DNA of 64,000 nt, taken from NCBI GenBank assembly GCA_050014755.1, contig JBEKCS010000008.1:1-64000 (forward strand), written 5' to 3'. Below the pieces are notes generated by a model, which was given only the letters and a program-made list of their open reading frames with translations, searched no databases and was not told where the DNA came from. Of this stretch, positions 35,364-44,136 are shown one piece after another; position 1 is the first letter of the stretch, and each line of letters starts with the position of its first letter. The position numbers and the translations under genes were made by a program. The stretch is from Bog-756 sp050014755 (GTDB lineage Bacteria; Actinomycetota; Acidimicrobiia; Acidimicrobiales; RAAP-2).

Positions 35364-36563
35364 ATGGACAGTTCGACGCCGCCGCCCGAAGACCCGTTCG
35401 CCGCCATGGACCCCGAGTCGGCCGCCCATCCGCAGCCGATGTTCAAGATGCTGCGCGAATCGATGCCGGTCATCCCGGTCGAGGGACGCGGCGTGGCCCT
35501 GACCCGGAAGGTCGACGTCGACGAGGTCTTCCGCCATCCCGAGATCTTCTCGTCCAACGCCGACGCCGTCGATCTCCAGAACGTCCGACCTCTGATCCCG
35601 CTCCAGATCGACCCGCCCGACCACAAGAAGTTCCGCAAGCTGCTCGACCCCATCTTCGCTCCCCGAGAGGTGGCCAAGCTCGAGGAGTCGCTCGTCGTCG
35701 CCGTCAACGAGCTCATCGACGGGTTCATCGACCGGGGTGAGGTCGACTTCGCCGGAGAGTTCTCGACGCTGTTCCCCACCCGCGTCTTCCTCAACCTCCT
35801 CGGGCTGCCGGTCGACGAGCTGCCGCGGTTCCTGGCCATGAAGGACGGCATCATCCGTCCACAGGAGGCCGTCGGCAGCGTCTACGGGAGCCCCGAGACC
35901 CTGGCCCACCAGAAGCGGACGGCCGATTCGATCTACGACTACTTCAACGAGGTGCTCGACCAGCGGGAGATCGAGCGCCGCGACGACCTGCTCAGCCGGT
36001 TCCTCGACGCCAGCGTGGACGGCCAGCGGCTCACGCGCGAGGACATCCTCGACATCTGCTTCCTCTTCCTGATCGCCGGCCTGGACACGGTGACCGCGTC
36101 GCTCGACTGCATGTTCGGCTACCTGGCCGACCATCCCGAGCACCGCCGCCAGATCGTCGACGACCCCTCGCTCATACCTGCGGCCATCGAGGAGCTCCTC
36201 CGCTGGGAGACCCCGGTGATGGGCGTGGTCCGGGTGGCCGTCGCCGACACCGAGATCGACAGCTGCCCCGTCAACCAGGGGGACCTGGTCATGGTCATGC
36301 TCAGCTCGGTCAACACCGACGAGGCCGAGCTGCCCGACGCCGACATGGTCCGGTTCGACCGCGAGGTCAACCGCCACCTCGCCTTCGGCGGAGGCGTCCA
36401 CCGCTGCCTCGGATCACACCTGGCCCGCCAGGAACTCCGCATCGCCCTGCGGGAGTGGCACCGGAGGATTCCCGAGTACGCCGTGGCCGAGGGCCACACA
36501 CTGAGGTACACCTCGGGTATCCGGTCGATCGACCACTTCCCGATGGTCTTCGCCACCGCATGA
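35364..36563 (+). CDS. Cytochrome P450
   Basis: A 399-residue soluble bacterial P450. ATG 35364 has AAGGAG four bases upstream; the frame opens 18 codons earlier without a site. The oxygen-binding I-helix is LIAGLDTVT (residues 236-244), the K-helix Glu277-x2-Arg280, and the heme ligand Cys348 in FGGGVHRCLG. Residues LIPLQIDPPDHKKFR resemble CYP class members active on steroids, terpenes or alkyl compounds. It needs a ferredoxin; one is at 28177. Confidence 0.95.
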   Translation: MDSSTPPPEDPFAAMDPESAAHPQPMFKMLRESMPVIPVEGRGVALTRKVDVDEVFRHPEIFSSNADAVDLQNVRPLIPLQIDPPDHKKFRKLLDPIFAPREVAKLEESLVVAVNELIDGFIDRGEVDFAGEFSTLFPTRVFLNLLGLPVDELPRFLAMKDGIIRPQEAVGSVYGSPETLAHQKRTADSIYDYFNEVLDQREIERRDDLLSRFLDASVDGQRLTREDILDICFLFLIAGLDTVTASLDCMFGYLADHPEHRRQIVDDPSLIPAAIEELLRWETPVMGVVRVAVADTEIDSCPVNQGDLVMVMLSSVNTDEAELPDADMVRFDREVNRHLAFGGGVHRCLGSHLARQELRIALREWHRRIPEYAVAEGHTLRYTSGIRSIDHFPMVFATA

Positions 36564-36607
36564 CCTTCGCCCGGTAGCCACCGTCGACCAGGACGGGCGC
36601 GGCCGGC

Positions 36608-37825
36608 TCAGAGGACGGCCCCGGACTCCTTGCAGGCGATGATGGCGTCCCAGTCCAGTCCCAGTTCGAGCAGGATCTCGTCGGTGTGCTGCCCGTGCCC
36701 GGGCGCGGCCACGAGCCGGTCGGCCTTCTCGTCCATCTGGACCGGATTGGCCACCAGGTCGTAGGACTGGCCATCGTCGCGATCGACGCGGGCGAGGTAG
36801 CCGTTGGCCGCCACCATCGGGTCGTCGACCAGCTCACTGGCCATCTGGACCGGGGCCCACGCTCCCGACAGGTTGGCCAGGATCGCCTTCCACTCCTCGT
36901 AGGTCTTGGAGGCGAACAGCTCGTCGAAGGTCCGGATGCACTCCTCGCGGTTGGCGAAGCGGGACCCGCCGTCGGCATAGCGCTCGTCGGTGATGAGGTC
37001 GGGACGGCCGACCAGGGTGCAGAACTCCGACCAGTACCGATCGGACTGGAGCATCATGAGGGTGATGAAGCGGTCGTCGCTGGTCCGGTAGCTCCCCACC
37101 AACGGGTTGGGTGAGGCGCTCCGCCCGAATTTCGGCATCGGGTCGCCGCCGTAGAGGCCGGACGCGACGATGTCGGGGGACAGCTGCCACATGGCCAGTC
37201 CGAGCAGCGACACGTCGACGATCGGCGCCTCGCCCGTCCTGGCCAGCTGGACCAGTCCAGCCGCGATCCCCCCGGCGATGGCCATCCCACCGGCCAGGTC
37301 GCCGAAGGCGGCCCGGCCCCCGATGGGGAACTTGGAGTCGGAAGGCGTGAGGGCGTTGGCCACTCCCCCGCGTCCCCAGTAGACGGACCCGTCGTAGCCA
37401 GGCCGTTCGCGGTCCTCGCCCAGTGGCCCCTGGCCCGAACCCCTGGCGTAGACGATCCTCGGATTGACGGCCCTGATGTGCTCGACGTCGATCCTGAGTC
37501 GCTGGCGGACGGCGGGCAGGAAGCTGGTCAGGAACACGTCGGACGACTCGGCCAACTGGTAGAGGATGTCCAGGCCGGCCTCGGTGCCGATGTCGATGCC
37601 GATGCTCCGCTTGCCCCGGTTGGGCTGCTCCATGATGTAGTTGACGGCGTTCGGGCCACCGGGGATCAATCCCATCGACACGAGGCCCCGCTGGGGGTCG
37701 CCGGTCTCGGGGTGCTCGACCTTGATGACGTCGGCACCCCAGTCGGCCAGTACCGCTCCGGCCGCCGGGACGAAGGTCCACGCCGCCACTTCGAGGACGC
37801 GGACACCGGAGAGTGCTTGGGACAT
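36608..37825 (-). CDS. Family III CoA-transferase (CaiB/BaiF)
   Basis: A 405-residue CoA-transferase at ATG 37825 with AAAGGA nine bases upstream. It has the usual N-terminal VLEVAAWTFVPAAGAVLADWGADVIKVEHP-type pattern (positions 10-40), then NRGKRSIGIDIG and a GGMAIAGGIAAGLV segment. The enzyme moves CoA between acids, sparing ATP. It converges on the P450 and precedes, in reverse order, the amidohydrolase. It may activate the P450 product for dehydrogenation. Confidence 0.92.
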   Translation of the reverse strand: MSQALSGVRVLEVAAWTFVPAAGAVLADWGADVIKVEHPETGDPQRGLVSMGLIPGGPNAVNYIMEQPNRGKRSIGIDIGTEAGLDILYQLAESSDVFLTSFLPAVRQRLRIDVEHIRAVNPRIVYARGSGQGPLGEDRERPGYDGSVYWGRGGVANALTPSDSKFPIGGRAAFGDLAGGMAIAGGIAAGLVQLARTGEAPIVDVSLLGLAMWQLSPDIVASGLYGGDPMPKFGRSASPNPLVGSYRTSDDRFITLMMLQSDRYWSEFCTLVGRPDLITDERYADGGSRFANREECIRTFDELFASKTYEEWKAILANLSGAWAPVQMASELVDDPMVAANGYLARVDRDDGQSYDLVANPVQMDEKADRLVAAPGHGQHTDEILLELGLDWDAIIACKESGAVL

Positions 37826-37921
37826 GGGCGGATCCTTTGTTCGGGCGGCACCTCGACCGGGCGGGCGACCGCGTGCGGTGACCGGTCCGGCGTCAGGCCG
37901 GGTCCGGCGGACGGAAGAGGA

Positions 37922-39208
37922 CTACCGGTCGGACGTGGCGGCCATCGCCAGGTCGGTGGCCAGCGTGCCGCGCTTGGCCCTCGAGTCACGGGCCTGCGAC
38001 CGGATGGACACGTCATGGCCGGCGACGCTGGCCCGCAGGCTCCCGACGGTGCACTGCTCCTTGCCGCCCAGCACGGTGAACGGGTCGTAGTGGAAGTGGC
38101 GCATGGCGTTGAGATGGGTGATGCGGTCGATGTCGTGGTCACTCACCCCGGCGAGGCTCTCGGCCAACGTCTCGGGCGCGATCGGCCAGGTCGAGTCAGA
38201 GTGCGGGTAGTCGCACTCCCACATGACGTTGTCCATCTCGAGGAAGTCACGGCTGGCGATGCCGAACTTGTCGTCGATGAAGCAGGTCAGCACGTTGCGG
38301 TTGAACACCTCGCTCGGCAGGTCGTTGCCGTAGTCCTGCCCGGTCCAGAGGTGGTGGCGGTCGTAGTTGTAGTCGATCCGCTCGAGGAAGTACGGAATCC
38401 AACCGATGCCGCCCTCCGACAGGGCCACCCGGAGGTCGGGGAACTTGCGGAGCACCGGTGACCACACCAGATCGGTGGCCGCCTTGACGATGTTCATCGG
38501 GGTCAGGGTGATGAGGCAGTCCATCGGGGCATCGGGTGAGGTGATGACCAGCTCGGAGGAGGAGCCGATGTGTAGGCACACCACCATCTGCTCGTCGCTG
38601 CACGCCTTCCAGAACGGATCCCAGTGGTCACTGTGGACGCTGGGCCACCCGAGCTTGGACGGGTTCTCCGAGAAGGTCACCGCGTGGACCCCCTTCGCCG
38701 CGGTGCGGCGCACCTCGGCTGCCATGATCTCGGGATCCCAGATGGCGGGCAGGACGCACGGGATGAACCGGCCCGGCTGGGAGCCGCACCACTCGTCGAT
38801 GTGCCAGTCGTTGTAGGCCCGGACCATGGCCAACGCCACGTCCTTGTCCTCGGTGCGGGCGAACAGCTGGCCGCAGAACTGGGGGAAGGAGGGGAAGCAC
38901 AGCGAACCGAGCACCCCGTTGGCATCCATGTCCTTGACCCGCTCGCCGATGTCGTAGCACCCGGGGCGGAGCTGGTCGAAGGAGGTCGGCTCGATGCCGT
39001 ACTCCTCGCGCGGGCGGCCAGCCACAGCGTTGAGCGCCACGTTGGGGAGGATCTGACCCTCGTAGAGCCACGAGTTGGTCCCATCCTCGTTGGTGATGAA
39101 CTGCGGGGCCAGGTCGACGTACTTGGCCGGCAGGCGCCCGTCGAACAGTCCGGGCGGCTCGACCACGTGGTCGTCCACACTCACCAGCACCATGTCGTTG
39201 ATTTCCAT
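37922..39208 (-). CDS. Metal-dependent amidohydrolase/decarboxylase family protein (copy 1)
   Basis: A 428-residue protein of the amidohydrolase-2 family. ATG 39208 is chosen with GAAGGG upstream. The N-terminal metal motif is SVDDHVVEPPGLF; further motifs are CLHIGSSSE, SEGGIGW and WECDYPHSDS, giving the His and Asp ligands. The family includes aminocarboxymuconate and orsellinate-type decarboxylases and hydrolases. It is a paralogue of the genes at 45944 and 54458, with an additional 30-residue C-terminal tail. It lies 96 bases before the CoA-transferase at 36608. Confidence 0.88.
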   Translation of the reverse strand: MEINDMVLVSVDDHVVEPPGLFDGRLPAKYVDLAPQFITNEDGTNSWLYEGQILPNVALNAVAGRPREEYGIEPTSFDQLRPGCYDIGERVKDMDANGVLGSLCFPSFPQFCGQLFARTEDKDVALAMVRAYNDWHIDEWCGSQPGRFIPCVLPAIWDPEIMAAEVRRTAAKGVHAVTFSENPSKLGWPSVHSDHWDPFWKACSDEQMVVCLHIGSSSELVITSPDAPMDCLITLTPMNIVKAATDLVWSPVLRKFPDLRVALSEGGIGWIPYFLERIDYNYDRHHLWTGQDYGNDLPSEVFNRNVLTCFIDDKFGIASRDFLEMDNVMWECDYPHSDSTWPIAPETLAESLAGVSDHDIDRITHLNAMRHFHYDPFTVLGGKEQCTVGSLRASVAGHDVSIRSQARDSRAKRGTLATDLAMAATSDR

Positions 39209-39263
39209 CGGACACCCTTCTCTCGCGCCCCCCCCGGGCGTGACAACCGCGAGTCTCCCAGAC

Positions 39264-39412
39264 CTATCCCTCCATGTCACCTACGCCCCCGGCCGGGCGG
39301 CGACACCGCTGGTGGACGAACTCCCCGTCGACGACCGTGGCCACCACCCGGGCGGAGGACGGCTCGTCCAGGACCCGGTCGACACCGCGTCGAGGAGGCA
39401 CAGGCCGGCCAT
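39264..39412 (-). pseudogene. Frameshifted C-terminal remnant of an amidohydrolase
   Basis: An ATG at 39412 shares its A with the stop of the CoA-transferase. It is followed by AGLCLLDAV in one frame; then, after a +1 or -1 shift, the other frame reads VLDEPSSARVVATVVDGEFV. Together these resemble the last 40 residues of a dihydroorotase-type amidohydrolase (xADLCLLDAP..., then VRATVVxGExV). The rest of the gene is missing. Such an amidohydrolase often follows this CoA-transferase type in actinomycetes. A sequencing error could give the frameshift but not the missing N-terminal part. Confidence 0.55.
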
Positions 39413-40593
39413 CAGACGGTCCCGACGGTGTCGTCCGCCCCGACCACTTCGGCCGATACATCGGACATCGACGCGTCGATGAGATGGTCGCCTCCACGGG
39501 CCAGTGCGGCCATCACCGCGGCGGCAGCGGCCAGGCCGGTCAACGGGTCGGCAACGGCGTCCGCACAGAAGCACGGTCCCCGGTCGTCCCACACCACGAG
39601 CCCACCGGCCGCCGCGGCGTCGTCGCCGAACGCCACCCGCTCCCTCGATCCCGGGTCGCTCCCGTACCCGGTGACGGACAGCCAGGCCCGTGGGCGGCCG
39701 TCCCGCACCGTCGAGACGGGGTCCAGGCCGAGCTGGTCGAGGGCCCGGGGCCTGGCCGAGGTGATCACGACATCGGACCCGGCGATGATCCGGTCCAGTT
39801 CGGTGCGACCGGCCGGGGTCCCCCACGCCAACCGCGTCGACTCCTTGCCGTCGTTGAGCGACGCGAAGTGCTCCGGTCGTCCCCGCCGCGCACCGTCCGG
39901 CCGGGTCACGGACTCCACCTTCACCACCCGGGCCCCGCCCCGGACCAACAACGCGCCCACCAGCGGGCCGGCCCACAGGGTCGACAGGTCGGCCACCACC
40001 AGGTCCGACAGGGCCACCGGTGGACTCCCCGGACCCAGTGCCGCAACCGACACGCCGGTCCGGTCCGGTCCGCCACCGGGACCACGGCGCTCCCCCACCC
40101 GGGCGACCGGCAGCCCGAGCCCGGCCGACCGGGCCACCAGTTCGTCGGCACCGAAGGGGGCCATGGCCGACTCGACCCGCCCCCAGTCACCGTCGCCGAC
40201 CGGCGCGCGTAGCCCGAGCCACGCCGCCACCAGCTCCCAGTCGCTCGGACGGGCCAGGCTCACGGCCATCCATCCGTCGGCCACCGGGACCAGACGGGAC
40301 GCTCCACCGACACTGATGCTCCCGCCCCGGACCATCCGGCCGTGCCGTGCCCGGGCCGCCATGAGGGCCAGGGGGTCGACCACCACCGGCCGGCCGAGGG
40401 CCGCCGAATCGCGGGCGATCGCCGCCGCCAGGTCCCGCACGCCCCCGACCAGTCCCGGGGGTGGCCCGAGACCGGGTCCGTCCGGACGACCGGTGAGCTC
40501 CTGGAGTCCCGACGCCATCCAGGCCCCGTCCTCCGCGGGTGCCACCCCGTCGGCCGTGGTCCCCGGATCCGTACCGACAGCAGTGCGGCCCAT
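39412..40593 (-). CDS. Family III CoA-transferase with inverted domain order
   Basis: A 393-residue CaiB-like protein. ATG 40593 is used because upstream starts would overlap the divergent gene. The usual N-terminal Rossmann segment (VVADLSTLWAGPLVGALL, then GGARVVKVES and LNDGKEST) appears only after residue 200. The first 190 residues instead resemble the small domain (ADGWMAVSLARPSDWELV) that normally follows. The domain order is thus permuted. The C-terminus (DASMSDVSAEVVG) is short. Activity is likely CoA transfer, but truncation by the adjacent deletion cannot be excluded. Confidence 0.75.
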   Translation of the reverse strand: MGRTAVGTDPGTTADGVAPAEDGAWMASGLQELTGRPDGPGLGPPPGLVGGVRDLAAAIARDSAALGRPVVVDPLALMAARARHGRMVRGGSISVGGASRLVPVADGWMAVSLARPSDWELVAAWLGLRAPVGDGDWGRVESAMAPFGADELVARSAGLGLPVARVGERRGPGGGPDRTGVSVAALGPGSPPVALSDLVVADLSTLWAGPLVGALLVRGGARVVKVESVTRPDGARRGRPEHFASLNDGKESTRLAWGTPAGRTELDRIIAGSDVVITSARPRALDQLGLDPVSTVRDGRPRAWLSVTGYGSDPGSRERVAFGDDAAAAGGLVVWDDRGPCFCADAVADPLTGLAAAAAVMAALARGGDHLIDASMSDVSAEVVGADDTVGTV

Positions 40594-40602
40594 GACGGGC
40601 AC

Positions 40603-40612
40603 ACAGTACCCT
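40603..40612. promoter_or_regulatory. Overlapping divergent -10 elements
   Basis: TACCCT on the plus strand (40607-40612) ends six bases before ATG 40619; TACTGT on the minus strand (40608-40603) ends nine bases before ATG 40593. They share two base pairs. The two start codons are only 25 bases apart, so two near-leaderless promoters would compete for one site. Confidence 0.45.
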
Positions 40613-40618
40613 CGGCCC

Positions 40619-41608
40619 ATGGTTCCCACGCCGCTCGCCGGGCACGAGTTCGCCGGGGCCCTCGAAACGGGCGACGTCTACGACCGGCTCGGCGGGACCG
40701 ACGGGCGGGTGGTGCTGGTCGAGGCCGACGGCCTACCCGACCGCCTGGACCCTGCCTCCATGGAACGCCTGGTCACCCTTCCGGCGGTCGTCGTGGCGTT
40801 GTGCGACACGCCGTCCCGCCGGCCCGACTGGGCGGACCTGGTCTGCGCCCCCGACGGCCCCGGCCCCGGGTCGGTGGCCGCTGTGGTCGGCGACAACCCG
40901 CTGGCCGCCACGGTGCTGGCGGTACTGCTCCGGTCCGGAGGGAGCCGCACCATCCACGAGGGTCTCGTCGCCGAGTCCACCGCCTACGGGCTGCTGCAGG
41001 GCGGACCCGAGTTCACCCGGTGGCGGACCGGGCGACCGCCGCGTCGGCGTTCCGTCCCCGTCGGTCCCGCGGTGCGCCTCCAACGCGACCACGACGAGCT
41101 CGAGGTGACCCTCGACCGGCCCGAGGTCCGCAATGCCCTCGACTCGGCCATGCGCGACGAGCTGGTGGCCGCCCTGACCGTCGCCGCCCTCGACCCGACG
41201 GTCACCGCGGTGCACCTCCGTGGGGCCGGCCCCTCGTTCTGCAGTGGCGGGGACCTCGACGAATTCGGGTCCCGATCGGACCCGGCGACCGCCCACCTCA
41301 TCCGCCTGCTCGTCAGCCCGGCCCGGGCGCTCGCCGAGGTCGCCGACCGCACCACCGCCCATCTCCAGGGCGACGCGGTGGGTTCGGGCATCGAGCTGGC
41401 CGCCTTCGCCCATCGGGTGGTGGCCGAGCCGACGACCCGCATTTCGCTCCCCGAGGTGCGCCTCGGACTCATCCCGGGTGCCGGTGGCACGGTGAGCCTG
41501 CCGCGACGCATCGGCAGGCACCGGACCCTCGAACTGGCCCTGTCCACCGCGCCGATCGACGCGGCCACCGCCCTCGACTGGGGGCTGGTCGACCACGTGG
41601 GCTCCTGA
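40619..41608 (+). CDS. Enoyl-CoA hydratase-family protein with N-terminal extension
   Basis: A 329-residue protein. Residues 150-329 are a clear crotonase: VTLDRPEVRNALDS, FCSGGDLDEFG, and LPEVRLGLIPGAGGTVSLPRR, with both catalytic-type Glu residues (GSGIEL and LPEV). The first 140 residues (including GDNPLAATVLAVLLR and GPEFTRWR) look like a degraded second crotonase half or a regulatory domain. It is divergent from the permuted CoA-transferase, with overlapping promoters. Probably an enoyl-CoA hydratase. Confidence 0.87.
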   Translation: MVPTPLAGHEFAGALETGDVYDRLGGTDGRVVLVEADGLPDRLDPASMERLVTLPAVVVALCDTPSRRPDWADLVCAPDGPGPGSVAAVVGDNPLAATVLAVLLRSGGSRTIHEGLVAESTAYGLLQGGPEFTRWRTGRPPRRRSVPVGPAVRLQRDHDELEVTLDRPEVRNALDSAMRDELVAALTVAALDPTVTAVHLRGAGPSFCSGGDLDEFGSRSDPATAHLIRLLVSPARALAEVADRTTAHLQGDAVGSGIELAAFAHRVVAEPTTRISLPEVRLGLIPGAGGTVSLPRRIGRHRTLELALSTAPIDAATALDWGLVDHVGS

Positions 41609-41651
41609 GCGGCTGACGAGCCGGCCACCGGTGGGCCGAAGGGATGGTCGG

Positions 41652-41657
41652 TACACT
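41652..41657 (+). promoter_or_regulatory. Putative -10 element (TACACT)
   Basis: TACACT ends six bases before GTG 41664, which has no ribosome site. It supports that start over an upstream in-frame ATG at 41631. Confidence 0.4.
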
Positions 41658-41663
41658 GCCGCC

Positions 41664-42656
41664 GTGGAGACGAGCCGGCTGACCACCCCCGCGCTCCTCG
41701 TCCGACAGGACCTCCTCGACGCCAATCTGGCCATCATGTCGGGCGCCCTGCCCGGCCGTCGCCTGCGCCCCCACGTCAAGGCCACCAAGTGCACGGCGCT
41801 CGCCGCCCGCCAGGCGGCTCTGGGCCACACCGCTTTCACGTGCGCCACCGTCGCGGAAATGGAGGGGATGGCCCGTGCCGGACTGGGCGAGGACCTCCTC
41901 CTGGCCAACGAGGTGGTCGACACCACCCGACTCGGAGCGCTCGTACGCGACGGCGCCCGGGTCACCGTGGCCGTCGACTCCGAGGAGACCGTCGACGCGG
42001 CCGTCCGCGGTGGTGTGCCCGAGGTCGTCGTCGACGTGAACGTCGGGCTGCCCCGGTGCGGCTGCCGACCCGAGGACGCCGGACGGTTGGCCGAGACGGC
42101 ACGACGGCACGGGCTCGAGGTCCGGGGGGTCATGGGCTACGAAGGTCATGTCGTCGGTCTGGAGGACCGGGCCGAGCGGGCCGACAAGCTGGAGACGTCG
42201 ATGGCCCGGCTGCTGGCCGCCCACGACCTGGTCGGCGGTGACGTCGTCTCCGCCGGCGGCACGGGGACCTACGACCTCAACCACTGGGCCACCGAGATCC
42301 AGGCCGGGTCGTACTCGCTCATGGACACCGCCTACGCCAGGCTCCGCCTGCCCTTCCGCCAGGCCCTCTCGGTACTGTCCACGGTGATCTCGGTGTCGAG
42401 CGGGTGGGCCGTCGCCGACTGCGGCCTCAAGGCCCTCGGCATGGACCACGGCAATCCGGACATCGACGGGGCGACCGTGATCTTCTGCTCCGACGAGCAC
42501 GTGGTCTTCGTCCCCGACGACCCCGTGCGTGTCGGCCAGCGGATCGAGGTCATGCCCGCCCATGTCGATCCGACGGTCGCCTACCACCGGTACCTCCACA
42601 TCGTCGACGGCGACGAGGTGGTCGACCGCTGGGACGTGGACCTGCGCGGCTGGTAG
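41664..42656 (+). CDS. D-threonine aldolase/D-serine dehydratase-like PLP enzyme
   Basis: A 330-residue fold-type III (alanine-racemase-like) enzyme. The PLP Lys is Lys39 in RPHVKATK. The C-terminal metal site reads PAHVDPTV; His-x-Asp there is typical of D-threonine aldolases, while D-serine dehydratases have His-x-Cys. DCGLKALGMDHG is also characteristic. It would cleave D-3-hydroxy-amino acids to glycine and an aldehyde or act on a related substrate. GTG 41664 is chosen on a -10-like hexamer. The amidase follows after 34 bases. Confidence 0.87.
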   Translation: METSRLTTPALLVRQDLLDANLAIMSGALPGRRLRPHVKATKCTALAARQAALGHTAFTCATVAEMEGMARAGLGEDLLLANEVVDTTRLGALVRDGARVTVAVDSEETVDAAVRGGVPEVVVDVNVGLPRCGCRPEDAGRLAETARRHGLEVRGVMGYEGHVVGLEDRAERADKLETSMARLLAAHDLVGGDVVSAGGTGTYDLNHWATEIQAGSYSLMDTAYARLRLPFRQALSVLSTVISVSSGWAVADCGLKALGMDHGNPDIDGATVIFCSDEHVVFVPDDPVRVGQRIEVMPAHVDPTVAYHRYLHIVDGDEVVDRWDVDLRGW

Positions 42657-42690
42657 CGCATCGGGGCGCCGTCGGACATGCTGTGGACCC

Positions 42691-44106
42691 ATGGAGCAGA
42701 TCGGGATAGTCGAGGCGGCACGCCGGATACGGACCGGCGACCTGTCCGCCGAGACCCTGGTGCGATCGTGCCTCGACTCGGTCGAACGCAGGAACCCGGA
42801 GCTCAACGCCTTCGTCCACGTCGACGTCGACGGCGCCCTGGCCGCGGCGGCCGCGGTCGACCGGTCGATCCGAGCCGGTAGAGGCGACGGGCTCGGCCCG
42901 TTGGCCGGCGTTCCCTTCGGCGTCAAGGACCTCGAGGACTGCAGGGGCATGCCGACGACACGGGGCTCGCGCTGGTACGCCGATGGTCCGGCCAAGCAGG
43001 TCGACTCGATCCACGTGGCCCGGCTACGGGGCGCCGGGGCCATCCCGATCGGAAAGACGGCGACGCCGGAGCTGGGCGCCTGGGCGTACACGGCCAGCCC
43101 CCTGCTCGGCGTGACCCGCAGCCCGTGGGACACGAGCCGCACCCCGGGGGGTTCCAGCGGCGGGTCGAGCGCAGCCGTGTCCTCCGGCATGGTCCCCTTC
43201 GCCACCGCCAGCGACGGCGGTGGCTCGATCCGCGAGCCGGCGGCGTTCACCGGCCTGGTCGGCCTGCGGGCGTCCTACGGCCGGATCCCGACCTTCGGTG
43301 ACACCCACCTGGCCCAGAACGCCGTCGTCGGATGCCTGACCACGAGCGTGGCCGACACAGCGCTCCTGCTCGACGTCATGTCCGGTCCCGACGGACGTGA
43401 CCGGACCTGCCTTCCCAACCCACCCGGCAGCTACCTCGACGCCCTCGACCGGGTCGCCCTCCCGGATGTGCGCGTCGCGTGGTCGGTCGACCTCGGCTTC
43501 GCGGTGGTCGACCCGGAGGTGGCCACCATCTGCGAGGAGGCAGCCCGGGCCTTCACCGAAGCGCTGGGTACCCGACTCGTCGACCGGCCGATCACGCTCC
43601 AGGACTACACGCGGATCTACATCGGGATCGAGGGCGTCGACCGGTTCGTGACAAACGACCGCAGCCTGTGGGAGGACCGTCTCGACGAGGCGGACCCGCT
43701 GTGCGCCCCGGCATGGACCTACCTCAGTCACCGGACCCTCCCCGAAGCCGCCGCGGTGGAGTCGGCCCGTCGCAAGCTCGTCATCCAGGTGGCGGAAGTC
43801 TTCGACGACGTCGATCTCGTCCTGACACCGATGACCTCGGTGGCCCCGTTTGCCGCCGAGGGGCCGATGCCCACCGAGATCGCCGGGGTCGAGGTGCACG
43901 CCGGCATGTCCGTGGCCCTCGCGTTCCTGGCCAGCGTGGTGAACCTCCCGGCGGTGAGCATCCCCGCCGGCATCACCGGGGAAGGGCTCCCGATCGGGCT
44001 GCAGGTGATCGGGCCCCGGTTCCGCGAGGACCTGGTGCTGGCGGCTGCGGCCCGCTACGAGGCCGCCCGACCGTGGCCGCTCCACTGTCCGGACCCGTCG
44101 CGGTGA
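42691..44106 (+). CDS. Amidase-signature family hydrolase
   Basis: A 471-residue amidase. ATG 42691 agrees with the family N-terminus (IVEAARRIRTGDLSAETLV). The catalytic triad is complete: Lys79 (GVKDLED), Ser155 of GGSSGGSS, and nucleophile Ser179 (GGGSIREPA). It hydrolyses carboxamides to acid and ammonia. Gln-tRNA amidotransferase A is excluded by the lack of a gatB/C context. It precedes an MFS gene on the other strand and may feed the CoA ligases in the window. Confidence 0.93.
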   Translation: MEQIGIVEAARRIRTGDLSAETLVRSCLDSVERRNPELNAFVHVDVDGALAAAAAVDRSIRAGRGDGLGPLAGVPFGVKDLEDCRGMPTTRGSRWYADGPAKQVDSIHVARLRGAGAIPIGKTATPELGAWAYTASPLLGVTRSPWDTSRTPGGSSGGSSAAVSSGMVPFATASDGGGSIREPAAFTGLVGLRASYGRIPTFGDTHLAQNAVVGCLTTSVADTALLLDVMSGPDGRDRTCLPNPPGSYLDALDRVALPDVRVAWSVDLGFAVVDPEVATICEEAARAFTEALGTRLVDRPITLQDYTRIYIGIEGVDRFVTNDRSLWEDRLDEADPLCAPAWTYLSHRTLPEAAAVESARRKLVIQVAEVFDDVDLVLTPMTSVAPFAAEGPMPTEIAGVEVHAGMSVALAFLASVVNLPAVSIPAGITGEGLPIGLQVIGPRFREDLVLAAAARYEAARPWPLHCPDPSR

Positions 44107-44120
44107 CCGAGGAGTCACCG
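44101..44120. terminator. Hairpin including the amidase stop codon
   Basis: CGGTGAC (44101-44107) pairs with GTCACCG (44114-44120), with a six-base loop. The amidase TGA is within the first arm. The MFS gene on the other strand ends at 44137, so it may serve both. Confidence 0.55.
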
Positions 44121-44136
44121 GGGCCGCGCCAGCGGG

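Noticed and set aside
38624..40618. A 994-codon plus-strand frame running into the crotonase gene
   Set aside because: Only its last 330 codons show a protein family; the earlier part is antisense to the amidohydrolase and CoA-transferase genes and is Pro/Arg/Ser-rich noise.
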